In this document: piece by piece, positions 46,899-55,437 of the stretch
Layout of the letters: each line of letters starts with the position of its first letter
Numbering within the stretch: position 1 is the first letter of the stretch
Assembly: GCF_009765215.1 (NCBI RefSeq)
Contig: NZ_VLNV01000003.1
Coordinates: forward strand, 310,001-374,000
Reading direction: 5' to 3'
Origin: Lysobacter prati
GTDB lineage: Bacteria; Pseudomonadota; Gammaproteobacteria; Xanthomonadales; Xanthomonadaceae
Length of the DNA: 64,000 nt
Made by a program: the position numbers and the translations under genes
The notes under the pieces: model-generated
Database searches by the model: none
Seen by the model: the letters and a program-made list of their open reading frames with translations, nothing else
What the model was told of the DNA's origin: nothing

Positions 46899-48266
46899 TT
46901 ATGCCCGGCGCCTGCGCGCGATCTCGCTGACCGCCGCGATTCCCAGCGTCAGCGCCAGCATCGACAGGAACTGGATCCGCGTGTCGGTTCCCGACAGCAG
47001 CAACAGGAAGATCAGCCCCAGGATCGCCAGTGCGATCACCGTCAGGTACGGAAAGCCGCGCATGCGGAACGGCAGCGGCGTGCCGGCGCGATCGGCGCGG
47101 CGACGCAGGATCAGCTGAGACACCAGCGAGATCGTCCACACCAGCAGGCAGGTCGAGCCGACCACGTTGAGCAGCACCGGCAGCACCCTGCCCGGGTAAC
47201 GCAACTCCATCGCGGTGGCGATGAAGCCGAACACCACGCACGACAGCACCGCCGCTGCCGGCACATGGCGAGCGTTGACCCGCGCCAGCCAGCGCGGCGC
47301 TTCACTGCGTTCGGCCAGCGAATGGATCATGCGCGAGGCGCCGTAGAGGTTGGCGTTGAGTGCCGACAGCAACGCGATCACCGCGATCAGGGTGATCGCC
47401 GTGGCCGCGCCGGGGATCTTCGCCGCCTCCAGCACCGCCGCGAATGGCGACGACAGCGCTTCGCTCGTCCACGGCACCACCGCGATGATCACGCTCAGCG
47501 AGCCGATGTAGAACACCAGGATGCGCCAGGCCACGGTGCGGATCGCGCGGGCGATGCTGCGTTCGGGATCCTGGGTCTCGGCCGCGGCCACCGCCACGAT
47601 CTCGGTGCCACCGAAGGCGAACACCACCACCAGCAGTGCCGCGCCGATCCCGGCCAGGCCCTTGGGCGCGAAGCCGCCATGGTCGACGAAGTTGGACAAC
47701 CCCGGCGATGCGACATCGGGCAGCAGGCCCAGCAGCAGCGCGATGCCGATCAGGATGAAGGCGACGATCGCCACGACCTTGAGGATCGCGAACCAGAACT
47801 CGAACTCGCCGAAATTCTTCACGCCCATCAGGTTGATGGCGGTGAAGAACAGCATGAAGGTCAGCGATGCCAGCGGCACCGACAACGAAGGCCACACGGT
47901 GGCCAGCAACCCGGCCGCACCGACCGACTCGGCCGCGATCACGATCACCAGCTGCGCCCACCACAACCAGCCCACCGTCGCGCCGGCGGTCGCGCCCATC
48001 GCATCGGCCGCGTACACCGAGAACGCGCCGCTGGCCGGCTTGGCCGCGCCCATCTCACCCAGGGCGTTCATGACGATGATCACGAGTGCGCCGGCGACCA
48101 GGTACGACACCAGCACCGCCGGACCGGCTGCCTGCACGCCGACGCCAGACCCCAGGAAAAGCCCGGCGCCGATCGCGCTGCCCAGGCCCATCATGATCAG
48201 CTGACGTGGCTGGAGCGCGTGTTTGAGCTGGGTCGATGCTGCGGCTGGGGCGACAGGAGAGGCCAT
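46899..48266 (-). CDS. APC-superfamily amino-acid permease
   Basis: A 455-residue proton-coupled inner-membrane transporter with twelve predicted helices. The N-terminal LQPRQLIMMGLGSAIGAGLFLGSG is the family substrate/ion-binding opening of the amino-acid transporter (AAT) group, followed by GEMGAAKPASGAFSVYAADAMG and FAFGGTEIVAVAAAETQDPERSI. Substrate cannot be told; GABA, proline, aromatic and D-serine/D-alanine permeases share these features. It converges with amtB and has no partner gene. Confidence 0.9.
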   Translation of the reverse strand: MASPVAPAAASTQLKHALQPRQLIMMGLGSAIGAGLFLGSGVGVQAAGPAVLVSYLVAGALVIIVMNALGEMGAAKPASGAFSVYAADAMGATAGATVGWLWWAQLVIVIAAESVGAAGLLATVWPSLSVPLASLTFMLFFTAINLMGVKNFGEFEFWFAILKVVAIVAFILIGIALLLGLLPDVASPGLSNFVDHGGFAPKGLAGIGAALLVVVFAFGGTEIVAVAAAETQDPERSIARAIRTVAWRILVFYIGSLSVIIAVVPWTSEALSSPFAAVLEAAKIPGAATAITLIAVIALLSALNANLYGASRMIHSLAERSEAPRWLARVNARHVPAAAVLSCVVFGFIATAMELRYPGRVLPVLLNVVGSTCLLVWTISLVSQLILRRRADRAGTPLPFRMRGFPYLTVIALAILGLIFLLLLSGTDTRIQFLSMLALTLGIAAVSEIARRRRA

Positions 48267-48464
48267 CTAGGAATCCGGCAACGGGCGGGCCGCCACAATA
48301 GCGTGTCCGGCCGACGCAGCATTGGCCGACCCTGCCGCGCACCCTGACAAGGCCGGTGGTCGCAGGCGCAATCTCCCACGGCGCGCTCCTAATGGCGCGC
48401 TTCTCACGGAGCTTTCACCGCGACGCCGGGAAGGTTTGTGGACTCAATCCACGCGAGCACGGAC

Positions 48465-49349
48465 ATGCGCCCCCGAACCGCCGCCCTCTGCCTTGCCCTG
48501 AGCACGAGTCTGACCCTGCTCGCCGGTTGCGCAAGCCAGGCGTCCAAAACGAACACCGCCGCCGCCGCCGCCGCCGCCGCGGCAGAGCCCGCCGCCCCGC
48601 CCACCGTCCCTGAAATCGCCCCGGGCATACCGGCCGGCTACCTGCACAAGGATCAGTATCTCGACAGCCTGGCGCTGCTCCCGGCACCGCCGGCCAAGGG
48701 TTCGGCCGCATTCGCCCACGACCAGGCCGTGCGCGAGGAGGCGATCACGTTGCGCGGCACGCCACGCTGGCAGCAGGCCATCAGCGACGCCGACCTGCAC
48801 TTCCCGCACGCGGCGGGCACGTTCGAATGCGCGCTCGGTATTCCGGTGTCGCAGCAGGCGACACCGCGCCTGTACATGCTGCTCCAGCGCAGCATGGTCG
48901 ACGCGGGTCTGTCGACCTACGGCGCGAAGAATAAGTACAATCGGACGCGACCGTTCGTGCTCGCCAAGGAGGCCAGTTGCACGCCCGACGAGGAGGCTGC
49001 GCTGCGCAAGGACGGCTCCTATCCCTCCGGTCACACCACCATTGGCTGGGCCTGGGCATTGATCCTCACCGAACTCGCACCCGACCGTACCAACGCCATC
49101 CTCGCGCGTGGTCGCTCGTTCGGTGAAAGCCGCCTGGTGTGCAACGTGCACTGGCAAAGCGACATCCTCGAAGGTCGCTTCATCGGCGCCGGCGCCGTCG
49201 CGCGCTTGCGCGCCGATCCGACCTTCGCAGCCGATATGGCGGCAGCCAAGGCGGAGATCGCATCCGCGCGCAGCCAGGGCCTGGTTCCGGATCGCGATTG
49301 CGCGGCCGAGGCGACGGCACTGCAGCGCAAACTTGAGCGCGTGCTGTAA
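48465..49349 (+). CDS. Class A acid phosphatase lipoprotein (PAP2 superfamily)
   Basis: A periplasmic nonspecific acid phosphatase of the PhoN/PhoC type, 294 residues. The lipobox LLAGC lies near residue 23, followed by a tract of consecutive Ala residues encoded by GCC repeats (48558-48584), which may vary in length. The tripartite active site is intact: KYNRTRPFVLAKE, SYPSGHTTIG and SRLVCNVHWQSD. The start at 48465 fits the signal peptide; a GTG at 48438 is an alternative. It ends only six bases before the receiver-deacetylase gene, so they may be co-transcribed. Confidence 0.88.
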   Translation: MRPRTAALCLALSTSLTLLAGCASQASKTNTAAAAAAAAAEPAAPPTVPEIAPGIPAGYLHKDQYLDSLALLPAPPAKGSAAFAHDQAVREEAITLRGTPRWQQAISDADLHFPHAAGTFECALGIPVSQQATPRLYMLLQRSMVDAGLSTYGAKNKYNRTRPFVLAKEASCTPDEEAALRKDGSYPSGHTTIGWAWALILTELAPDRTNAILARGRSFGESRLVCNVHWQSDILEGRFIGAGAVARLRADPTFAADMAAAKAEIASARSQGLVPDRDCAAEATALQRKLERVL

Positions 49350-49355
49350 CGAGAC

Positions 49356-50357
49356 ATGGCCAGCAAGCCCCTGCAAATCCTGGTGGTGGAAGACAGTCCC
49401 GAGTACGCCGTGATCGTGCGGCAGTGGCTCGAGGAGGGCGACCAGGCGCAGGTGACGCTGGCGGTGGATGCGATCCAGGGCAGGGCGGCAATCGGAACGC
49501 GCAACTGGGACCTGGTGATCACCGACGTCGAAATGCCCGGTGGCAGTGGCCTGGAGCTGATCCAGGCGGTCAAGGCCGTGCACAAGTGGACCTGCGTGCT
49601 GGTGATGACTGGCGTGGTGAGTGCGGAGTACGCACGCACCGCGCTGCAGAACGATGCCGACGGCCTGCTCTTCAAGCCCTTCGCCAAGGAAGAGTTCCTG
49701 GAGCAGGTGCGCAAGCTGACGCAGCTCACGCGCCGGCGGCGAAAACAGGAGCGCTGCTCGGTACTGGCCGTGGGCGCGCATCCGGACGATGTCGAAATCG
49801 GCTGCGGCGGCACCTTGTCGATGCATGCCGCCCGCCAGGACGAAGTGACGATCCTCACCCTCAGTCACGGTGCGCAGGGCGGGGACGCGCGGATCCGTGC
49901 ACGTGAGGCGCATGCCGCCGCCGGGCTGTTGCACGCGAAGCTGATCCTCGGCGATCTGCAGGACACGCAGGTTCCCGAAGGCGGCGCCAGCATCGAGCTG
50001 ATCCAGCAGGCGATTGCCCAGGTTGATCCGACGCACGTGTACACGCACTCGCAGCACGACACCCACCAGGACCATCGCAATACCTACCGCGCCACCATGG
50101 TGGCCGCGCGCAGCGTGGGCAAGGTTTATTGCTATCAGCCGCCGTCGGCCACCGTCGAGTTCCGCCCGGGGCTGTTCAACGACATCACCGATCACCTGCA
50201 GCACAAGCTCGAGGCGATCGAGGCCTATTCCAGCCAGACCGCGCTGCGCGCGTACCTTGCTCCGGATCTGATCGTGGCCACGGCGCGCTACTGGGGGCGG
50301 TTCGCCAGTTATGTCATGGCCGAGCCGCTGGAAGTGATACGGCAGAGCGGGCAGTAA
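49356..50357 (+). CDS. Receiver domain fused to PIG-L/LmbE deacetylase
   Basis: A 333-residue cytoplasmic protein in two parts. Residues 5-120 form a CheY-like receiver with the acidic pair in LVVEDSPE, phospho-acceptor Asp57 in LVITDVEMPG, and the conserved Lys in LFKPF. Residues 132-320 form a PIG-L/LmbE zinc deacetylase with VGAHPDDVEIGCGGTL (about residue 141) and the second metal motif DTHQDHRNT. PIG-L enzymes remove N-acetyl groups from GlcNAc-containing glycolipids or small molecules. Here phosphorylation may switch the deacetylase. It is convergent with the Hpt gene, 12 bases away. Confidence 0.92.
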   Translation: MASKPLQILVVEDSPEYAVIVRQWLEEGDQAQVTLAVDAIQGRAAIGTRNWDLVITDVEMPGGSGLELIQAVKAVHKWTCVLVMTGVVSAEYARTALQNDADGLLFKPFAKEEFLEQVRKLTQLTRRRRKQERCSVLAVGAHPDDVEIGCGGTLSMHAARQDEVTILTLSHGAQGGDARIRAREAHAAAGLLHAKLILGDLQDTQVPEGGASIELIQQAIAQVDPTHVYTHSQHDTHQDHRNTYRATMVAARSVGKVYCYQPPSATVEFRPGLFNDITDHLQHKLEAIEAYSSQTALRAYLAPDLIVATARYWGRFASYVMAEPLEVIRQSGQ

Positions 50358-50369
50358 GCCGTTCGCGCC

Positions 50370-50747
50370 TCACGGCGTGGACTGGCCCGAACGATCCGCA
50401 CTTTGCGCGGCTTCGCTTGCCAGGGCGTCGAGGCGACCGGCCAGGGCCAGCGAGCGCGCTTCCCGCTCGGCGGTGCGCGGCGCGCGCCACAGTGCGAAAA
50501 CGTGCCCGCACTGATCCTGCAGGTCCTGGCTGGCAAGCAGCGCCAGTGTCGGTGTCAGGCGATGCAGGTGCCGGCGTACTTGGGCTTCGTCGTCGGCCAG
50601 GACGCTCTGACGGAATTGTTGCAGCAGTGCCGGTGCGGAACTGGCGAACGCGTCGACCACCAGCGGTACCAGTTGCGCATCTCCCAGCTGCCGGGCGGCG
50701 GCAGCAAGGTCGAGATCGCCATTACCGCCCATTGCCAATGCCGCCAT
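50370..50747 (-). CDS. Hpt-domain phosphotransfer protein
   Basis: A 125-residue all-helical protein. The motif RRHLHRLTPTLALLASQDLQDQC matches the Hpt phosphorylation helix, with His62 as the likely phospho-acceptor; the usual H-x-L-K-[GS] is altered to H-x-L-T-P, so the match is weaker than textbook. GAGGTG lies before the ATG at 50747, inside the end of the histidine phosphatase gene (26-base overlap). It would carry phosphate between the single receiver at 57224 and the receiver-deacetylase at 49356, which is inference. Confidence 0.75.
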   Translation of the reverse strand: MAALAMGGNGDLDLAAAARQLGDAQLVPLVVDAFASSAPALLQQFRQSVLADDEAQVRRHLHRLTPTLALLASQDLQDQCGHVFALWRAPRTAEREARSLALAGRLDALASEAAQSADRSGQSTP

Positions 50748-51366
50748 GGATCACCTCGCCCGGCGGAGGCAGTGCCACCACGATGATCTCGGCATTTCGC
50801 ACCGGACTTGCGGTCTCGGCTTCGCGGAAGCGCAGCATCGCTTCGCGCGACTCGGAAAAGCCTTCGTGCAGCCCCAACACGAAACCGCGCAGGAACTGGC
50901 CGTGACCGAACACCACCACGCGACCGCTCAGTTGCCACAGACGCTGGTGAAACCGACGCAGGCGCCCGACGAACTGCGCGAACGACTCGGCTCCCGTGCC
51001 GTCGACGTAAAGGGGATCAGCGCGCTGCCAGTACTCAGCCACCATCGGCTTGCGCTCCGCCGGGCTGGTGCGCTCCGCACGAGCCGGCGCCAGGTACGAG
51101 AACTCCTCGATCGGCCAGGTTTCCACCGCGACCATCGGATGCGCCTGGATCAGCGGCAGCGCGGTATCCAGCGTGCGCCGGAACGGCGACACCACGATCA
51201 GGTCCGGCGGCTGCTGGCCGACCGCAATGGCCACATCGCGCGCCTGCTGCTCGCCGAGTGCCGTCAGGCGTATGTCGGCATGGTTGTCCGTGACCTCGCC
51301 GGCATTCGCCGTGGTTTGCGCGTGCCTGACCAGCTGCACGCTCAGCGGCGGCACAGCGCCTGCCAT
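50722..51366 (-). CDS. Histidine phosphatase-superfamily protein
   Basis: A 214-residue protein with the catalytic VQLVRHAQTTAN at the N-terminus, RLTALGEQQARDVA, a VSPFRRTLDTALPL phosphate pocket and the second His in VVVFGHGQFLRG. The motifs suit the phosphoglycerate-mutase-like/SixA superfamily. I chose the ATG at 51366, overlapping the ATP-grasp end by 25 bases; the longer frame upstream is a shadow of that gene. Its close coupling with the Hpt gene suggests that it may remove phosphate from Hpt, as SixA does for ArcB, but a sugar-phosphate substrate is equally possible. Confidence 0.85.
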   Translation of the reverse strand: MAGAVPPLSVQLVRHAQTTANAGEVTDNHADIRLTALGEQQARDVAIAVGQQPPDLIVVSPFRRTLDTALPLIQAHPMVAVETWPIEEFSYLAPARAERTSPAERKPMVAEYWQRADPLYVDGTGAESFAQFVGRLRRFHQRLWQLSGRVVVFGHGQFLRGFVLGLHEGFSESREAMLRFREAETASPVRNAEIIVVALPPPGEVIHGGIGNGR

Positions 51367-52310
51367 TCCGCTGGATCCAGGTACTTCTCGGTCCAGTAGC
51401 GGACCATGAGGATCTCCTTGAATGGCATCGGGCCAGGCGGCAGCGGCTTGCCCTGCAAGTCGTCCATCAGCAGCCGCGGCATGTCCACCCCGGCGGCAAC
51501 AGTCAACGGCAAACTGCCGGGAAAGCGCGGATTGATCTCCAGCAGCTTGTAGCGCCCATCGCTGGCCTGCTTGAACTGGACGTTGGCGACGTAGCGGACA
51601 CCGACGGCAAGCGCGATCGCGGCAGCGGACTCCATCAGTTCGGGCATGTGCACCGTGCGTGCGGTGATCGCAATGCCCGAGTCGGTGCGTATGCGCTCGC
51701 GCGGGACCGCCGCAACGAGTTCGCCTTGCTGGCTGACGTACACGTCGACCGAGAATTCGGGACCCGGCAGCAACTCCTGCACCAGGTAGGAACCGTCCTG
51801 CGGCAGTGCCGCCAGGTCTTCGCTGCTGCGGATCATGGCGATGCCGCGCGACCCCGATCCCGCGCGCGGTTTGGCGAAACAGGGAAACTGCGTGATCGTC
51901 GGCAACGTGTCTGCAGTCAGCGCCACGCAGTTCGGCACCGCCGGATCGCCCGACAGATGCGACAGCAGCGCCCACTTGTCGCGGCAGCGGCGCAATACCT
52001 GCGCGGGCGACAGCGGCACGCGCGTGCCGATGTCGGCGAACTGATTTGCCGCTTCTGCCAGCGGGGCCAGTTCGGCATCGACCGTGGAGATCAGCACGTC
52101 GATCGATTGCGCCCGGCACAGATCGACCAGGGCGGGAACAAGTCTCGGGTCTGCGCCGGCAGGGATCAGGAACCGGTTAGACGCCGGAACCAGGTAGAGG
52201 CCAGGCGAATCCGGATCCATGTCTGCAAGGAACACCTCGTGCTCGCCGCCCAGCGATTTCCAGACGCTGACCGCGGACGGACCACCTGCACCGGTAATAA
52301 GCACTCGCAT
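51342..52310 (-). CDS. ATP-grasp ligase (carbamoyl-phosphate-synthase-like)
   Basis: A 322-residue ATP-grasp enzyme, expected to join a carboxylate to an amine or other nucleophile through an acyl phosphate. It begins with a Rossmann-like MRVLITGAGGPSAVSVWKSL, followed by a central ATP-grasp region with FAKPRAGSGSRGIAMI, VQELLPGPEFSVDVYV and the metal site KLLEINPRFPGSLPLTVAAG. The order of domains resembles PylC and CarB-half proteins. The target is unknown; a polysaccharide substituent is possible from the neighbours. The ATG at 52310 has no clear ribosome site. It is divergent from the GT2 operon. Confidence 0.86.
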   Translation of the reverse strand: MRVLITGAGGPSAVSVWKSLGGEHEVFLADMDPDSPGLYLVPASNRFLIPAGADPRLVPALVDLCRAQSIDVLISTVDAELAPLAEAANQFADIGTRVPLSPAQVLRRCRDKWALLSHLSGDPAVPNCVALTADTLPTITQFPCFAKPRAGSGSRGIAMIRSSEDLAALPQDGSYLVQELLPGPEFSVDVYVSQQGELVAAVPRERIRTDSGIAITARTVHMPELMESAAAIALAVGVRYVANVQFKQASDGRYKLLEINPRFPGSLPLTVAAGVDMPRLLMDDLQGKPLPPGPMPFKEILMVRYWTEKYLDPAEWQALCRR

Positions 52311-52465
52311 AAAATTCGTAATCGCGAACAATTGCGGTGAAACGCTAGCCGCTCGTTTGTGACGGTGATCTTCACATGCCGCACGTACGCGGGAAGTACC
52401 CGGCTTGTGGTAAAGAGCAACGATCATGAGCGGGCAAGTGCCCGGACGGTGCGGAGACAGCGCGC
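52311..52465. promoter_or_regulatory. Divergent promoter region of the proposed polysaccharide system
   Basis: These 155 bases separate the ATP-grasp operon from the GT2 operon. They are AT-richer than the surroundings near 52310-52345 (AAAATTCGTAATCGCG, ACAATTG) and must hold both promoters. No clear sigma-70 or sigma-54 box stands out. Confidence 0.5.
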
Positions 52466-53944
52466 ATGAGGGAAATCTGGGTATGGGTGTGCGTGGTCGC
52501 CGTGTTCCTTGGCACGGCGCCGCAGCTGGCGGCCCTGATCCAGTTCTTGCTGGTCGGCCTGCATGGCGTGCGCAACCACTACCCGAAGTGCGCACCGGTG
52601 ACCCGGCGCGTCGCGGTGCTGATTCCAGCCTGGAACGAAGGCCTCGTCATCGACAACACGATCGAGCACATGATGTCGCTCGACTATCCGCGCGATTCGT
52701 TGCGCGTGTACGTGATCGACGACGCAAGCACCGACCAGACGCCGCAGCTTGCACAGGCGGCCGCGCTTCGCTATCCCGAAAATGTCTTCCACCTGCGCCG
52801 TGAGAAAGGCGGGCAGGGAAAGGCGCACACGCTAAACTACGGACTGGCGCACGTGCTGCGCGACGACTGGATGGAGGCGGTGCTGATCACCGACGCCGAC
52901 GTGGTCTATTCGCGCGATGCCCTGACCAGGATGGTGCGCCACCTCGCCGACCCGAAGGTGGGCGCGATCACGGCGTACATCAAGGAAGGCAGCGACCCGG
53001 GCGGATTCGTCTCGCGTTCCATCGCCTTCGAGTACATCACCGCGCAAGCGGCCTCGCGTCGCGCGCAGAACGTCATGGGCGTGATGGCCTGCGTTGCCGG
53101 TGGTGCGCAGTTGCATTCGCGCGAGAACCTCATCGCCATCGGTGGTGCCATCGACACCTCGACTTTGGCCGAGGACACGTACACCACGTTCCTCACCGAA
53201 CTGAGCGGCCGGCGCGCGCTGTTCGACCCCAGCGCGGTGGTGTGGGCCGAAGAGCCCGATGCACTCGGCAGCCTGTGGAAACAGCGCCTGCGCTGGGCTC
53301 GCGGCAACCTGCAGCTGAGCTGGGCATTCAGGCACGCCTGGTTCCGCCCGTTCTCGAATCGCGGCATCGGCGGCTGGGTGTTCGGCCTGATCTGGTTCGC
53401 GACCGTGCTGACGCCGATCCTGATGCTGATGGCGATGGTGGGCGGCCTGAGTCTGTTGTTCCTCGACCCGGCATGGGCATGGCGTGCTTTCCACGTCCTG
53501 TGGCTGACCAATGCGTTCGTCTACCTGTTCCAGCTGTTGCTCTGTTTCGTCATCGACCCGCAGACGGCCAAGCGTGCGTGGCTGGAAGGTGTGCTGTTTC
53601 CCGGGCTGCTGTCGGTAGGCCTCATGGCGTGGTCGATCTTCCCGCAACAACTGCAGCCGCTGGTGGGGGCGCTACCGCCATTGGGCGCGGACTGGGACTG
53701 GCGTGCCGTCCTCGTCGTCGTGCTGTACGCCTGGGTCGGCGCGTGCATGGCGGCCGCATGGGCGCTGTATCGGCTTGAGCGCGCCGGCGCGCCGGCATGG
53801 CTGGTGCGCCCGTTGCTGGCGCTGGTGGGCATCGGTCCGGTGTTGTGCGCCGTCTCGCTGGCCGCCTACGTCCAGGAATTGCGCGGCGCCGAGCGCAGCT
53901 GGGACAAGACGGTGAAGACCGGCAGGGTGAGGCAACTGGAATGA
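52466..53944 (+). CDS. Processive GT2 glycosyltransferase, membrane-bound
   Basis: A 492-residue inner-membrane enzyme of the cellulose/PNAG synthase type. After one N-terminal helix comes the catalytic domain: VLIPAWNEGLVID, VYVIDDASTDQTPQ (first Asp pair), LITDADVVYSRDAL, TLAEDTYTT (catalytic base) and the acceptor motif QRLRWARG (QxxRW). Several further helices follow at about residues 300-460 and form a likely translocation channel. There is no PilZ domain. It overlaps the next gene by ATGA. E. coli PgaC and YaiP share this architecture; the polymer made here is unknown. Confidence 0.93.
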   Translation: MREIWVWVCVVAVFLGTAPQLAALIQFLLVGLHGVRNHYPKCAPVTRRVAVLIPAWNEGLVIDNTIEHMMSLDYPRDSLRVYVIDDASTDQTPQLAQAAALRYPENVFHLRREKGGQGKAHTLNYGLAHVLRDDWMEAVLITDADVVYSRDALTRMVRHLADPKVGAITAYIKEGSDPGGFVSRSIAFEYITAQAASRRAQNVMGVMACVAGGAQLHSRENLIAIGGAIDTSTLAEDTYTTFLTELSGRRALFDPSAVVWAEEPDALGSLWKQRLRWARGNLQLSWAFRHAWFRPFSNRGIGGWVFGLIWFATVLTPILMLMAMVGGLSLLFLDPAWAWRAFHVLWLTNAFVYLFQLLLCFVIDPQTAKRAWLEGVLFPGLLSVGLMAWSIFPQQLQPLVGALPPLGADWDWRAVLVVVLYAWVGACMAAAWALYRLERAGAPAWLVRPLLALVGIGPVLCAVSLAAYVQELRGAERSWDKTVKTGRVRQLE

Positions 53945-54147
53945 GCGACCTGAAGACCACCGCGCGGACTACCGCACAAGCCGGTGCACAAGCCACCGCC
54001 CAGAACGCACTGCAAACCACTGCGGACACGTTCCCGGCCATCGTGCAGGCCGACATGCGGCGCGAGCGACGCCTTCTGTATGCGGAGCTGATCATCCTTG
54101 CGCTGTTGCTGGGATTGGTTGGCCTGCGTTTCTGGATGGCGCGATGA
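53941..54147 (+). CDS. Small single-helix membrane protein
   Basis: A 68-residue protein with an Ala/Thr-rich N-terminus (about residues 5-30), a charged DMRRERRL segment and one transmembrane helix near the C-terminus (AELIILALLLGLVGLRFW). It overlaps both neighbours by four bases (ATGA at each end), so it is translated with the GT2 synthase and the TPR-barrel protein. By position and type it recalls PgaD, a small membrane partner of the PNAG synthase PgaC, but no sequence similarity can be claimed. Confidence 0.8.
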   Translation: MSDLKTTARTTAQAGAQATAQNALQTTADTFPAIVQADMRRERRLLYAELIILALLLGLVGLRFWMAR

Positions 54148-55436
54148 ACGCCGTCATCCTTCCACTGCTGGCGGCACTGGCGACAGCGCCGACGGTCGCG
54201 GCAGCGACATGCGAGCTTGACCACGCACAACGTCTGATGGAACAGCAACCTCGGCCCACCGCACAGATCGACGCACTGCTTGACCAGTGTCGCGCCGCCG
54301 GGAGCAACGATTACCGCGTCGACCTGCTGGCCGGCGTGCTCGCACGCGATGGAGGGCGATTGAGCGACGCAGTCGCGGCACTCACGCGCTCGCACGAGCA
54401 GGCGCCGGGCGAACTGGCACCCACGCTTGAGCTGGCCGTGACCTACGAGTTCCAGCAGCGCCCCGAGCAGGCCCGCGCCCTCTATCTCCAGGTACTGCAG
54501 TCCGACCCTGCGTCACGCCCGGCGCGCCTCGGCCTGGCGCGGGTCGCCCGGCAGCAATACCGCCCCGACGAAGCCGAAGCCATCTACCGCGAGCTGCTCT
54601 CGGCCGATCCCGACGATCAGGAGGCACAGACCGGGATGGCGATGGTGGCACTGCAACAGCGCCGCTACGACGACGCCCGCGGACGCCTGCAAACCCTGCA
54701 GGCCGCCCATCCCGACGACCCGGAAGTGCAGGCCGGCCAGGCCGCGCTCGCGCTGGGATGGCGCTATCGGCTGGATCTGGCAGCGGGCCGGGAAGACCTG
54801 GCGCCGGGCGAATCCAACCGTGCCGTGGCGCAACTGGAAATCGCCGCCAATGCCAGGGACTCGTTCAACGTCAGGTATGAGCACAACGATCGCGAGCTGG
54901 CGTCGCAAAATCCACTCGACCCCAGCGTGCTGCCATCGAACAGCGGCCGCGTCAGCTGGCTGCGACGCGTCCCGGGCCAGCACTTCTGGGAGATCGCGTA
55001 CGAGTACCGGCAATACGAAACCGCCCAGGACGCGCAACGGATCGAGCTCAACCTGGGTCATCGCCTGGGCGGAAAGGTCCAGGGGTTCGCCGGCCTGCGC
55101 CAGCAGTTCGGTGCAGCCTCGCAGCATGACCGGCTCTGGCACGTCGGCCTGAGCGTACCCACCTCGGAGCGGACCTACGCGACGCTGATTGGCTACTACG
55201 CGCAACCGGATTTCGGCGACAACAGCACGACCTACGTCGCCAACCTCACCTACGAGCGCGACCGCCTGCAGCTGACCGGCGGCGTTGGCTACGGCACCGA
55301 CCCGGACAACTTCATTACCCATGTCCAGGGTGTGTGGCCCTTGCCGCACAGACAAGCCATCACCTTCGCGATCGAACACCGCAGCCTCGGCAATGAAATC
55401 GAAGCGCTGCTGGGTTGGCGCTTGGAATGGCAATGA
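54144..55436 (+). CDS. TPR plus YaiO-like outer-membrane barrel protein
   Basis: A 430-residue exported protein. The signal peptide (MNAVILPLLAALATAPTVAAA) is followed by TPR units up to about residue 210 (QARALYLQVLQSDPASRPARLGLARVAR, EAEAIYRELLSADPDDQEAQTGMAMVAL), then a beta-barrel-like domain of about 210 residues with repeated aromatic strands (FWEIAYEYRQYE, TYATLIGYYAQPDF) and the end LLGWRLEW. This resembles E. coli YaiO and, in layout, the polysaccharide export proteins PgaA and BcsC. It probably guides the GT2 product across the outer membrane. Confidence 0.82.
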   Translation: MNAVILPLLAALATAPTVAAATCELDHAQRLMEQQPRPTAQIDALLDQCRAAGSNDYRVDLLAGVLARDGGRLSDAVAALTRSHEQAPGELAPTLELAVTYEFQQRPEQARALYLQVLQSDPASRPARLGLARVARQQYRPDEAEAIYRELLSADPDDQEAQTGMAMVALQQRRYDDARGRLQTLQAAHPDDPEVQAGQAALALGWRYRLDLAAGREDLAPGESNRAVAQLEIAANARDSFNVRYEHNDRELASQNPLDPSVLPSNSGRVSWLRRVPGQHFWEIAYEYRQYETAQDAQRIELNLGHRLGGKVQGFAGLRQQFGAASQHDRLWHVGLSVPTSERTYATLIGYYAQPDFGDNSTTYVANLTYERDRLQLTGGVGYGTDPDNFITHVQGVWPLPHRQAITFAIEHRSLGNEIEALLGWRLEWQ

Positions 55437-55437
55437 C

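Noticed and set aside
49356-50357. Receiver-deacetylase as two separate genes with a frameshift
   Set aside because: The frame runs without a break through a short basic linker (RRRRKQER), and no internal start with a ribosome site is visible before the deacetylase part.
51367-52119. N-terminal extension of the histidine phosphatase frame
   Set aside because: It overlaps the ATP-grasp gene in another frame, is Arg-rich, and precedes the family start at 51366.
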